This document shows, one piece after another, positions 53,293 to 64,000 of a stretch of 64,000 nucleotides of DNA. Below the pieces are notes generated by a model, which was not told where the DNA came from, ran no database searches, and saw nothing but the letters and a program-made list of their open reading frames with translations. Position 1 is the first letter of the stretch; the number at the start of each line of letters is the position of its first letter. The position numbers were made by a program, and so were the translations under genes. Source of the DNA: Spinacia oleracea (taxonomy: Eukaryota; Streptophyta; Magnoliopsida; Caryophyllales; Amaranthaceae); NCBI RefSeq assembly GCF_020520425.1, contig NC_079492.1, positions 143,685,861-143,749,860 on the forward strand, in the 5' to 3' direction.

Positions 53293-56207
53293 TGTAACAC
53301 CCCGACAATTCTCTTTTCTAGAATAACCCTTTTATAAATATAACTATAGAGAATTATCAAAGTATTATCGCCCGTGTGAAAACGTAACGGCTTATTCAGA
53401 ATTTTGCAGCGGAAAACATAAAACTAACTTTAGGTTTATAAATAATCGATTACATATTAAGTCCCAAAAACCAATTAACGGAAATACGATTAGTACGACA
53501 TATTTCAAATCCAAGTTAACAAACCAAATCACTTAACAAAACCAATATAACTACAAGCTCTCTAATCCCGATCCCAATGATGCATCATCTTCAAACCTGT
53601 AGATGGGCAACGCTTATTGATCCTTAGAGACTGCTCACCAAAGATGGGTCATCACAGGATCAATAAGGCATAGCCATGATCAACACACACAAACAAAGCA
53701 CGTAATCAGCAAAGCTGAGTACTACATACTAAAACAATAATGATCCTAACATGATACTATTAAACGAATAACCCTAACATGATACTAATGAACATAAATA
53801 AGAGCAGACAAAACATGATAATTTGACGACCATACTTGACTAGACTAGGCTAGACTTATAACAATGATATTATTTTAGTTGAAATAGACAATGGACCAAG
53901 TTGTCCAACCAAAAGTCTTCCCCAAGGAAGACGAGGTACGGGCGCGACTCCGTAACCTCAGTGACCTGCGATATCGAGGAACGTTTGAATAAAAATAGAA
54001 CACGGTTATCAATCCGGTCCCAGAAAAGGCCATGGGCTACCACCATGAACCCCAACTCCTGTTTGTCCGTCACTTTAGACGTGCACAGTCTAAAGCTATT
54101 GCTACTCAGTTTCACTTTACATGATTTACAAATTGAGACTCTGTTATGACTCAACAATCACATAAGACATACAATCCACATTTGTTCACAACTGTTTTTA
54201 TCTTGGAATTAAGTAAGTGATCACAAAGGCATCAATCAAGACTCATTCCAATTAATCCAACCTTTTCTTTAACCATGATCAACCCCTGTATATGGGTATA
54301 AGGTTTCAACTTACTAAACAAGGTCCACAACCCTCATAAAGTAGTGAAAAGCTAAAAAGGGAACAACGATCAATCGATCTGCATCAATGTATATAAAATA
54401 ATCTAGTGTTCCCAACCAACATGTTTGTATGAATCATCCATACTAACATGTTACAATTCTCATAATGCAATATAGGTTCAATATGTCCGTCCAACAGTAT
54501 TAAACATGCAATTTCAACATAACCAAGTTCGTCAATAATATCAACATAACCAAGTTCAACAACCATCTCAACACAACCAAGTTAACCAATAAGTTCAACA
54601 TGGTTTCAACAATTAGCACACATTCCAAACACACAGGTATGTACGTACCTTGTGTAAACAAACTGATAGGCCACTTTAACACTTTCAAAAGTCGCCTAAA
54701 GAGAATTCTCCGCCTAAAACAACCAACAAGTAATCCCAATCAATTTCTAATCATTGGCAACCATAAGAAAGCATTCTAAATGCATATTAAACATATTTAG
54801 AACTTTCCCCAATATCAAAACTTAAACATTTAATTTCCTAGCATCATAATTATTAAACTAGTTATTGAAATTCGTTGAAAACTTTTGCAAACATCGTACT
54901 TTAAATTTTCAGCAATATAAATTCATTTAAAAGCTTCACCAAGATCAATCTACGTTCCTAGTATCTCAAAACAACAAATTCAATAATCCATACTCAACCT
55001 ACCATGATTTATAATCATAAAAACCTTGAATTTCATACTTTAAACAATTAAAATTAATATTTCAAAGTAATTTGATAATCTGAAAATTAATAACTTTATT
55101 ATATAATTTGCATAATCTGAAATTTATAATTTAAATCACAAAACCATAACTTTAATTCACGAAAACATAATTCGAATTAATAAAACATGATTAAGCCCTA
55201 ACTTATTTTTAATTAACCAAAACTGAAAATAATTCGTTTATAATTAGCAACACCAAATCTGAAAATCAAATTCAAGTCATAAAAATTATAAATTTAATAT
55301 CAAGAACGTAATTTAAATTAAAACTATAATTAATTAAAATAATTAGTTACTTAGGGTTTAAGAAATAACCAAGAAAATAGGAGGTTTTGGGCGGCCGGCG
55401 GACAACGTCACGGCGGCGGTGGCTGAGCAAGGTCGGCGGCACACGGTGTGCAGTGGTGGTGGCTGTACGGAGGAAACAAAATCAGCCACGAAAAGGAGGA
55501 GGACAACCAACGAAAATAAAAGAAAAGAAAAAGGACGGAGGAAAGAGAGACTACCGGTCCGACGGTCAGAGTTACAGCGACGGTGGCTGAGGCAAAGGGC
55601 GGGGACTCGCGGTGGCTGCCGGTCAAAACACAACAACGAATAGTGAGAACGAATCCAAGAATAAAGAAAACGGGGAACGAAGGAGAAGAACAACGAAGGA
55701 GAAGGAGACAGAGGTTACCGGCGGTGAAGCGACAGTGGTCCGACTGCTTGGCAGAAGCGGCGGACGTGAAGGGAGGAGAGAGAACGGCTGAGAGGGATGA
55801 GTGTTTGGTGTTGTACGTGAGGTTGAAGGAGGGAGAGGGTTTTTTTTTTTTTTTTTTGTTTCCTTTGGTCTCACGCGAATTAGAAAAGGGAAGGGAGTAT
55901 TGGTTTGGGTTTTATTGGTTTGGGCTTTCCCCAATTGGGCTAGGAGTAGGATTTAGCTTTTATGATTCGAGTCCAAAACTGAATAGGATCGTTTTCTAAA
56001 TTCAATCAATTTTCGTAATTCAAATTCTTTTCAACTTAAAATTCTAAAATCATTTTCGATTTCGTAAATCGTTGAAAATATTAAAATGTAATAAATAAAT
56101 GCACGTTAATTATATATTTATTTCCAAAATTCATAAATTCTTATTTAAATATATTAAATATACGTTAAAATATATAAATGAAATGTATAAAATTACGGGG
56201 GATTACA
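53293..56207 (-). repeat. 5' LTR of the Gypsy element
   Basis: 2,915 bp, partner of 45288-48204. About 18-20 substitutions were counted by eye, plus a length difference in one T run. Confidence 0.93.
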
Positions 56208-56563
56208 TGGAAGATCTTGCTTGCTTGTATGAGTTGTGTCTGAATTTACATGCACAATGACATTGTTACTAGCCTCGGGGGTGTTTCCGAGGAAAGCTTC
56301 TCCGATGCCTAAGTAAGAACAATGCTCGGATTCTAGAGAGAATAGTTTTAGGGCAATAAATTGGACGTACCTTGAGGTGTGAGCATTGACGGCTTATTTA
56401 TAGTGTTTGTGTAATAAATGTGTCCATAGGTCATTTATTGTCATTAGGCCTTGGACTTTATTGGTGGGTGACCAGCCAAGTGGGTTAGAAATGGGTTGAT
56501 GTTGTTGTATAGAGTCATTGGGCTTTGAACTGTTGGGCCAATTGGTATCCAATTGGGAGCCCA
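56208..56563. other. Unclassified flank between Gypsy and CACTA elements
   Basis: Moderate GC content, with words such as cctcgggggtgtttccgagg (a perfect short hairpin at about 56274-56293) and acggcttatttatagtg. It resembles repetitive or transposon-derived DNA but could not be assigned. Confidence 0.35.
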
Positions 56564-59039
56564 CACTACTACAAAAAAGGGCAAAGAGTACTGTTGAAAT
56601 ATACTTTATAGAACGTCTTAGAGGCGTTCTTCAACTCAGCGCACTATAAAGATTATAAAACGGGTAAAAGAGGCGTTTTATATTTCTAGTCATAAAGTAC
56701 GGTGATAAGAGATAAGCGTCCTCCATTCCCTTCCTAAAATCAGAAAATAAAGAAGGAATATAGAACAGTTACCGTACATAACCGTCCAATAAACAATATA
56801 ATATAGAGCCTCCTACGTACATAAGCGTCCCATAAACAATAAAATATAGAGCCCCTTCCGTACATAACCGTCATATATTCTTGTTGTTTAACATTGCAAA
56901 AGAGAACAGTTGCCCCAGACAACCGTTCTCTATTCTACCATTTTTTTTGAAAAAAAAATCGCAAATTTTACAGCACATGCCACCCCTTTTGAGGAATTTA
57001 TTATCAAAGCTCCTATACTTACACCAAATTTAAATAAATAAAATAAAATCGCATTCATTCAATAATAAATCCTATTATTTATTGACAAAATAATCCATAA
57101 TAGTACAACAACAAAAATCAAAGACCTATCTAATGTCAAAAAAATAAAATACAAAAATAGATCAATAACCAACTCCTTGAGCTAGCCCAACTCACACTTG
57201 ATCACCATCATCTTTTCATCTTCATCGTTATTTGGTTGATGATATCCGGTAACATACGAGATTCAACTCTGCCTTATCTCGTCAATTGTATCTTAAACAT
57301 ACGTGAGAGGATGTTTGTTAAAATACTGCAAGAAAAGGTAAAAGATATAAGTTAATGCATAACATATAATTTAGAACCTAAAACAGTAAAACTACAATGT
57401 TACTTTGTAATTCTGTATCATAGTAATGCTCTGAAATGTGTTATTATTTACTAGTATTGCACTCTTAATGACTGGATTGAGTTATCCTCACATAGAAACA
57501 TTCGAACTGAAATCTTCGACAAAGTTAAGAATTTGGTGATACATTATTCCTATACCAGAGGAGGCCACTCATGAAAAACATAAAGTCAGATATTGAACGC
57601 GTCTAATACCTTACTGACTGCAGCACTCCTTATGATGTGCATCTCACTCACCTACTCTATCACTCTATAAGCAAGCTAAAAGTTTTAATTTGTCCACCCC
57701 AAACACTTTTTTTTTTTTTATTCAACTTCATTCCATTACTTTCTGGTGGAAAACAAGTCACAAATGCAAATGAGATTTACAGGAACGCATACGTGATATT
57801 ATACTACAATATTCCAATCAGAAAACTGGTATATTGAGTTGTTATGCTTTGGACTATTGGGCGAAAAAGAAACGATTGTGCGAGCCTGAATCCAGGTTTT
57901 ATTATTCAAAGTTTCAAACACATAATGTCACCCCTTGAACCAAGAGACCCCATTTACACTTGTTCAAACTACAAAAATCAAAACTTTAGATGAGCTCTCA
58001 TAAAAAGCCAGAAAATTGAATATTATTTCACTTACTTCGGGTTCTCTTCCTTGCTCTTTCTTTCCCTGACTGTCAATTATGGATTTCCCCCCAAACTATG
58101 AGATACATTTTCCCTTCCACCTCTTCCTTTCTCTAATTGGGAATTTCAGTTTAATTTGACTCAAATCATACTAAATTAAATATTCAATTAAATAGGACTA
58201 TTATTCTACTTAATTATTCGATTTAAGAAATTATGACCCTACTCTGTGTATTCGTCAAGAAGCAATATTTCAACCAAAAACATGAATTAAAGTGCATAAG
58301 GAGTTTTTCACCAAGAAGTCCATAGTTAGACATTACAATTTGATTATTAAGAATATCGAATACAATGGCTAGGATTATTAGGTGAAGGATAAATATCAAA
58401 TATGCAGAAAAGATTAAGGATACCAACCTCGAAATTCAGAGTGGTGGAGAGTTTATCGGCTTTCACCGGAGGTTGAATCAGTACGGCGGCGGTATCCTGG
58501 TAGAGGTGCTTAGTTTTTGTTTTAGGTTTTGCAGGAGATAAATTTTTGGGGTTTTGTTTGTTTGGTGTGGAATGCAATTTAGAAGGTGGACTAAGACTCT
58601 ACTCCTATTAATTAGAAGGTTGAAAAAAAAATTACGGAATACAAATAGTAACCAATTAGATTTGATTTGAATTTTGGTATCCGTGATTTGGGTTTTGGGT
58701 TGACGGGGGGATATTTTTTTTTTTAGTTTTGATTAATTTAGGTTGTTGTCATTGTATAGTACTTTGGTAGAGGTAAATAATTTATTTTTATATAGAAAAT
58801 ATTCTGTAGTACGCAGCTATCAAGAAGCGCTTTATATGTTACAGATTCATATAACAATTTTAATTACTTTTTACTTTATTATTGAAAAACGTAAAAAACG
58901 GTTAAATAAGCTAACTGTCCTCTATTCTATCCCCATAGAACTGTTATCAGAGAAAACCGTTCTCTATTATTCTAGGAAACGCTTACCACACTTAACCGTA
59001 CTCTATCTAGCGTTATGTATTCCGATTTTTGTAGTAGTG
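56564..59039. mobile_element. Non-autonomous CACTA (En/Spm-like) element
   Basis: The ends CACTACTACAAAAA and TTTTTGTAGTAGTG are perfect inverted repeats, flanked by the 3-bp duplication cca (56561-56563, 59040-59042). 2,476 bp. Subterminal regions at both ends carry many copies of accgttctctat/cgtacataaccgtc-like words in both orientations, the expected transposase-binding arrays. No transposase is seen. A minus-strand frame starting at 58577 (MHSTPNKQNPKNLS...) ends at a plausible donor GAG|GTTGG and may be a leftover first exon or a captured fragment. Confidence 0.9.
56715..56945. repeat. Left subterminal repeats of the CACTA element
   Basis: Repeated gaacagttaccgtacataaccgtc, cctacgtacataagcgtcc and ttccgtacataaccgtc units are followed by an inverted aaccgttctctatt. 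The right end (58905-59015) has matching aaccgttctctattattc and ttaaccgtactctatc words. Confidence 0.7.
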
Positions 59040-61252
59040 CCAAACAAACATATTCCGATTAACTTTTTATATTTAACTGTGGTAATTGGTAAACGCCGGC
59101 CGTTCCAAGTAAAATTAGTTTACTTCGTTCAAATTCTGCTAATGGCTAGAGATAAAGATTTTCGTTAATTAAAAATTAAAGTTGGTGATCAATAAATGAC
59201 ATGATATTGACTTGTTCCATTCTATTGATGGAATTATATATTACACAAATCTACAAGTTTATGTAATACATTAATCATTTAATTTAGGTCCTAATGTGTA
59301 CTCCGTATCAATTACTGAGTATAATTTAATACTGCGCAGCTAACTAACGTACTATATGGATTAATTAAACTAGCCGAGTTGCATGATTGATCGATAAGAT
59401 TATTAGACGACTATTTGAGCATCATATATAACGTGCATGTGAATTATCGTTATGATTAAAAAAAGACGATTAGGAACGAACTATGTGTAGGTGTCATACT
59501 TATTTTAACTTATTATCACCAATTCAACATCTCAATTCACAATGAAGATTGTTTGTTAAGTGTTTCCTTAAGCGTTGATAAGTTGACTATGAATATCATT
59601 TTATTTTAATTTTAGGGGAGGGCATTTTCTTCAATTCGTAGTAAACAATACGGAGTAAGATCCTAATTATATAGGGAGTATATACATAAATACTGAGTAC
59701 AAGTAATTATATGTCAAACAGAACGACAAAAGTCGTTAAAAACCACTTACACAGGTCGTACGAGCGACTATGATCAATTGCTTGGGAAAAAGCTATTATA
59801 ACAATTAAACCTTTTTGTATAGCTTGGGCAAGTGCTTTTCGATTTGACAAGCGATCCTTATTTTTGAATGATTTTTCTTATTTTCATCAAAAGTTGGTTT
59901 CATGGTATTAAAACTCAAACCGGCTCTCAAACCCTATTATCGCGTTGCGTTTCAGTTTCCTCTTAATTTTGGGAAGTTATAGACACACCCAAAAGTGATT
60001 TATGCACCTCCATTATGAGAGTATGGAAACTGTGCTATACTCATACAGAAGTGTGCCAAAATCAGCTTTCCAAAATCTTTATAATAAATGAAAAATAGTT
60101 TTCTTTTCGGAAAACATGTATATACTACTTTAATTTAGAAATTGTCAAAGTTGTCATTATATTCCTTTAATTTGGTATCTAAGATTAGGAATAATTAATT
60201 TAAGTTGCTCAAACATTCCCTTGAACATCCCACTCAATTGCATTTGCATATACTACGTACATATAATTACATGGTAGTTTTAAATGTAACGTGTACAATT
60301 GAGGGAACCATTCAGAATATTTAATGCATTCTATAGTTTTCATTATTTCAAAGCTAGTGGATCTTATTTTATACGTAAAAAACCTCATCGTCATTCACAG
60401 TTTTGCTACCACTTTTTACGCGTCAAAATCTTCTCCTGTACCTTCCATCCTGTTTCTTCATTCAATGCAATATTATACGAGATTACGAGCATATGCATAA
60501 AATGCATATTACGGAGTACATACGTACTAATGTCGGTAATGTGGTGTTGCTTTAATGGTTAAGATTAAGGGCGTGTGTCCTATCTCTCAACTTTAAACTC
60601 CTACAGTCGATTATATTTCTTTGTAATTTGTATTGTTCTTTTTGCTCATTTGCAACCAAAAAAATAAGGGCATAATACATGTACTGAGTACTTCTTTGGA
60701 ACATAATTATAAGCAAATTAAGTACAATTGTTTCAACCAAAATATTCTAAACACAACTCCCTTGCTCAACGTTAAATAAAATTATGTTAGACATAACTTC
60801 CACATTTTCTAAAATTAATATACGCATCGAGTAATTACAATAGCAAGATTAGTGGTCACTAATCAGTAATCACACTCTATACTTTGAGCTTTTCATAAAA
60901 TTAAAAAAAGTATCATATATTCAAAACAAACATGTTTCTTATCGGGTATACAAAATAATTAAAGGATGAAATGGGATGACAACTCACATTAAAGTCAATA
61001 ATTTTACACATAAACATCGTAACCAATAGTTAATCTATTCAAAAATCTTTTTAATTAAGAATATACGATAAAACCAAATGAATAAAAATTGTTTTCCACA
61101 GGTGAACATCGATCTTGTAATTCACCTAAAAAAATGAAAACAAATAACTATTAATTGAATTAGTTTAAGCAAGTAAAGGATCGACCAACAACTATCCCCT
61201 CTGTTTCTGAATACTTGCAACAGTTTCACTAACACGTTGCCAAGCAAAGATA
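59040..61252. other. AT-rich intergenic DNA, little recognised
   Basis: The only hint of structure is at 60541-60670, where ggtgttgctttaatggttaag followed by ctctcaactttaaactcct and an A run resembles the 5' tRNA-like part of a SINE; no target duplication was found. The rest shows no gene or delimited repeat. Confidence 0.35.
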
Positions 61253-61443
61253 TGTTAAGATAGAATATAGGAGATATTATATTGTGAATATTCTGTAGAG
61301 TCCTAAATATGGTATGTTACCTAATATGAGTCCTACATATGGTATGTTACCTAATATGTAATCTAGGGTTTAGGTAATGAGTTGTACTATATATATACGT
61401 GTTTTATTAATGAGAAGGATACGAGATTACACAATATTTGACA
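61253..61443 (+). repeat. 5' LTR of the small Copia-derived element
   Basis: 191 bp. It contains an internal duplication of the unit tcctaaatatggtatgttac (two near copies). Confidence 0.88.
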
Positions 61444-61875
61444 TGGTATCAGAGCTTAGGGAGATCCTACGACCCGTCTACAAAAAAAAAAAAAAAAATT
61501 ATCCCCTGCCGGTGGGTTAGAAAAATAAATCCACCGGCGGGATTCGTAATTAATATAATAATTCCGCTGCAAATTGGTAGAAGATGAGGTTGGTGTTGGA
61601 GAAAAGACTCGTACTTGGAATCGCGTCCAATTCGAGTATTCATATTGAGATAATTGGTGAGTTCGAAAAGAAGGGCGTTCTCATCAAGAGAGGAAAAAAA
61701 AAAAAGTGCAGGTTCGAAAAGAATGGCGTTCTTGCTCGATTTTTTTTAATTGAAGAATGGTGACTCCAATCGCAACGTTCGTGAAACTGCCGTTACGATT
61801 GAGGGAGGGAGTTAAGGATAACGTAGTTATCCTAGAGGATAGAATATCATATGAGATAGAGTTATGTTATATGAT

Positions 61876-62062
61876 ACGGGTGATACTGAGGGAGTGTCGT
61901 CACCTACGGTGATACTGAGGGAGTGTCGTCACCTACGGGTGATACTGAGGGAGTGTTGTCGCATACAGGTGACAATGAGGACGTGTCGTTGACTAGTGTC
62001 GTTGACTAGTGGAGTGTTGTCGCATACAGGTGACAATGAGGACGTGTCGTTGACTAGTGGCG
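61876..62062 (+). repeat. Tandem repeats inside the small Copia-derived element
   Basis: Three units of ggtgatactgagggagtg followed by tcgtcacctac-type sequence, then two longer units of ggtgacaatgaggacgtg. Unit expansion inside the reduced interior. Confidence 0.75.
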
Positions 62063-62345
62063 TCGACGAAGGGGTGTCGTCGCCTGTGAGGGAGGAACAA
62101 CAACATTATACACCCAGTCGAGTGGAATCAGACGTCGTCTCAGCAACGACAGGTGTCGATGAGACGACGTGTAGTGATGAGAGTGAGACAAGGCAGTCAT
62201 CAGCCCGTCGTATGTGTCAAGACTGTCGACGAAGGTTCAGTTAGCAGATATCGTCACTAAAGCGTTGGGGAAGAAGCAATTTGAGTTTTTTTTTTTTTGA
62301 ACAAGATGGGCATTCGAGATCTTCATGCTCCACCTTGAGGGGGGA

Positions 62346-62536
62346 TGTTAAGATAGAATATAGGAGATATTATATTGTGAATATTCTGTATAGTCCTAAA
62401 TATGGTATGTTACCTAATATGAGTCCTACATATGGTATGTTACCTAATATGTAATCTAGGGTTTAGGTAATGAGTTGTACTATATATATACGTGTGTTAT
62501 TAATGAGAAGGATACGAGATTACACAATATTTGACA
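62346..62536 (+). repeat. 3' LTR of the small Copia-derived element
   Basis: 191 bp, near-identical partner of 61253-61443. Confidence 0.88.
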
Positions 62537-62697
62537 AGATACAAATTTGACAGTAAAAAATATTTTTTAAAAAAATTGATATTTGAAAAATATAAATTAA
62601 GATTTATCCATCAATATATTACACAATAAAATTTGAATTTTATACACTTAATATAAGAAAGTTCTCTCAAATATTCAACAATAACATTTAACTTATA

Positions 62698-62977
62698 CTC
62701 CCTCCGTATTTATTTAAGAGATACACTTGGTTGGGCACGGGTGTTAAGAAGAAAGAATTAAATGAAATAAAAATAATAAAGCAAGTGGGGTTGAGTAATA
62801 TTTAATAAGTAAACAAGTGGGGACCATGTCATTTGGGGGTGGAAGGTGGGGTGGGTAAATTAGATGTATTATTTAATTAGATGGTGGGGTTGATAAGTTA
62901 CTAAAAATGGCAAGTGTATCTCTTAAATAAATACGGCCGGAAAAGACAAGTGTATCCTTAAATAAATACGGAGGGAG
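62698..62977. mobile_element. Stowaway-like MITE with a duplicated right end
   Basis: The left end CTCCCTCCGTATTTATTTAA pairs with the right end TTAAATAAATACGGAGGGAG. TA is at 62696-62697 and 62978-62979. 280 bp. Just inside the right end, caagtgtatctcttaaataaatacgg occurs in an additional, slightly different copy, so the terminus is present twice. Confidence 0.88.
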
Positions 62978-62995
62978 TACATTATTAGGAAAATA

Positions 62996-63245
62996 CAAAC
63001 TTTTATACAAGGCGGTCTTATACAAAAGACCATCTTGGTGTCTTATATGTTAAGCAATGAAATCAATTAGTTAAGCACTGAAATTAATTAGTTAAGCACT
63101 GGAACTAATTAGTTAAGCACTGAAACTAATTAGAATTAATCAATAAAACTAATTAGTAAAGCACTATAACTAATTAGTTAAGTAATAGAACCAATTAATT
63201 AAGCAATCAAAGAGGTCTTTCTGGTAAGGCGGTTTTACACAAAAG
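62996..63245. mobile_element. Foldback-like element with internal 22-bp minisatellite
   Basis: The outer sequences aacttttatacaaggcggtc and the reverse complement of gcggttttacacaaaagtt form an imperfect inverted repeat of about 35 bp. Between them, at about 63048-63210, are seven loose copies of a unit containing actaattagttaagcac. A MULE or hAT MITE is possible; no duplication was fixed. Confidence 0.5.
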
Positions 63246-63670
63246 TTACTGTTAAGAAAAAATGGTTAAAATTAATATATAAATAGCGCAAAAGTCAAAC
63301 TGTTATAGCTATTCAGAAACGAAACGGAGGGAGCAACGCCGACCAAAAAAAGTCTCCTACTCTTTGGAGTTTGGAGTGCAAGAGTGCCCAACTTAGCTAG
63401 GAGAAAAGGGTGCATCGAGTCAAGTCAACATGGGAATCCCTTGCACCATACACCAAAATTAAATAGGTACGTGAAAACTTATTATGGTCCCATTTAAAAG
63501 AAGCGCGGAATGTGGTACCTTGCTGCCTTTTGTTTAACTAACACCCGAGGCCACTAACTCTCTCCCTCCTTATTTCCTTCTTAGTTTAATTTCCTACCCA
63601 CCTTTGTTTTCCCAGAAATCACACCCAATCTCTCTTTCAATTCTCTCTCCTCATTCCCAGAAAAATTAAG

Positions 63671-64000
63671 ATGGAGCAGAAACTTCAACCTCAACCTAAA
63701 CCACAACCACAAACTCAACAAAATTTCTCACAAAAATCACCAAAAAAGCTTCAAGACAAATTCCCAAACCTTAAACCAAACCACATCAAGAAAGCAGCAG
63801 TATGGGATTGCGGAAGCACTCTCTACGACTCGTTCGAGCTCAACTCGTTCCAAAAGCAACTCGACTCAGCTATCATCAACTCCTCTCGGACTCACTCCAT
63901 GCCTCGTCTTCCGTCCGAAGAACGCCGCGCACCACCACTACCACCACCACCGTCGAAGAAGCCGTTAGCTTCGAAAGTGTCTAGATCCTTCCAGAAGCTT
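63671..64000 (+). CDS. WDCGSxLYDSFEL-motif protein, 5' part (runs off window)
   Basis: Open for 110 codons from the ATG at 63671 to the window end with no stop. The leader is rich in CTCTC. The N terminus is Gln/Pro-rich (PQPKPQPQTQQ). Then comes VWDCGSTLYDSFELNSF at about residues 44-60, continuing KQLDSAIINSSRTHSMPRLP, a proline run (PPLPPPPS) and a basic segment ending SRSFQKL. It shares the motif with the gene at 6565 but is longer and closer in sequence to the Arabidopsis proteins I recall (At5g66800/At3g50640 type, uncharacterised). No introns so far. The function is unknown. Confidence 0.82.
   Translation, partial: MEQKLQPQPKPQPQTQQNFSQKSPKKLQDKFPNLKPNHIKKAAVWDCGSTLYDSFELNSFQKQLDSAIINSSRTHSMPRLPSEERRAPPLPPPPSKKPLASKVSRSFQKL

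Larger units (their letters stand above)
45288..56207 (-). mobile_element. Ty3/Gypsy LTR retrotransposon, broken, large LTRs
   Basis: A 10,920-bp element on the minus strand. LTRs of about 2.9 kb lie at 45288-48204 and 53293-56207, both beginning TG and ending CA. The 5-bp duplication tggaa is at 45283-45287 and 56208-56212. Recognisable parts are a gag frame (50586-51710), a small Gypsy-type reverse transcriptase piece (49762-49962), a degraded primer-binding region beside the 5' LTR (about 53275-53292), and a purine-rich tract (minus strand AAGAGGGGTAGAT) beside the 3' LTR. The pol region is broken, with many breaks. LTR divergence is roughly 0.6-0.7 percent by eye, suggesting insertion about 0.2-0.5 million years ago at common plant rates. 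Confidence 0.92.
61253..62536 (+). mobile_element. Small non-autonomous Copia-derived LTR element, internally reduced
   Basis: A 1,284-bp element with 191-bp LTRs (61253-61443, 62346-62536) beginning TG and ending CA. The 5-bp duplication agata is at 61248-61252 and 62537-62541. A Met-tRNA primer-binding site (TGGTATCAGAGC) is at 61444-61455, and a purine tract GAGGGGGGA precedes the 3' LTR. The interior is far too short to encode a polyprotein; its end resembles the last residues of a Copia RNase H. It is broken by large loss of interior. The two LTRs differ at 2 positions by eye, about 1 percent, suggesting under a million years. Confidence 0.88.

Noticed and set aside
58743-59168. 141-codon frame at the right end of the CACTA element
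   Set aside because: It crosses the element boundary and is made of subterminal repeats; not a gene.
63048-63210. Regularly spaced repeats resembling a CRISPR array
   Set aside because: Units are imperfect, adjacent and without unique spacers, and the context is a plant genome; it is a minisatellite.

Overview
The window is nuclear DNA of a dicot plant. It is AT-rich, its genes have many GT-AG introns, and it is crowded with Stowaway and Tourist MITEs, MULE-type elements, Helitrons, tRNA-derived SINEs, a CACTA element and LTR retrotransposons. The repeat style would fit the Amaranthaceae/Caryophyllales, but this is an inference and no species is claimed.

Genes lie mostly in the first 40 kb. 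From left to right they are: the 5' part of an ADNT1-like mitochondrial adenine nucleotide carrier (minus strand, running off the left edge); a small intronless nuclear-looking protein with a WDCGSxLYDSFEL motif (6565-6906); a five-exon EDR4/DUF3133-like zinc-ribbon protein of 974 aa (9867-14298); a three-exon trichome-birefringence-like polysaccharide O-acetyltransferase of 428 aa (16448-25133), whose first intron carries a complete young Copia element; a nine-exon 3xHMG-box protein of 498 aa (27980-30606); a seven-exon GABA-transporter-like amino acid permease of 461 aa (32998-39265); and, after about 24 kb without a convincing gene, the start of a second WDCGSxLYDSFEL gene running off the right edge (63671-64000). 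I joined exons by hand using splice-site phase and family similarity. Every junction keeps frame.

From 39.3 to 63.6 kb the DNA is almost entirely repeats: Stowaway/Tourist MITEs, SINEs, two short Helitrons, a 10.9-kb broken Gypsy element with 2.9-kb LTRs (45288-56207), a 2.5-kb non-autonomous CACTA element (56564-59039), and a 1.3-kb internally reduced Copia-type element (61253-62536). Most of these were delimited by their terminal repeats plus target-site duplications read directly from the sequence.

The genes do not form a pathway. The order ADNT1, DUF3133, TBL matches, as I recall it, the Arabidopsis neighbourhood At4g01100, At4g01090, At4g01080, which suggests an old conserved block. No convincing new biological system was found. 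The points most worth a second look are this microsynteny, the two members of an uncharacterised motif family, the fresh Copia insertion in the TBL intron, the young-but-broken Gypsy element with an additional acidic ORF, and several unusually small or nested transposon relics.
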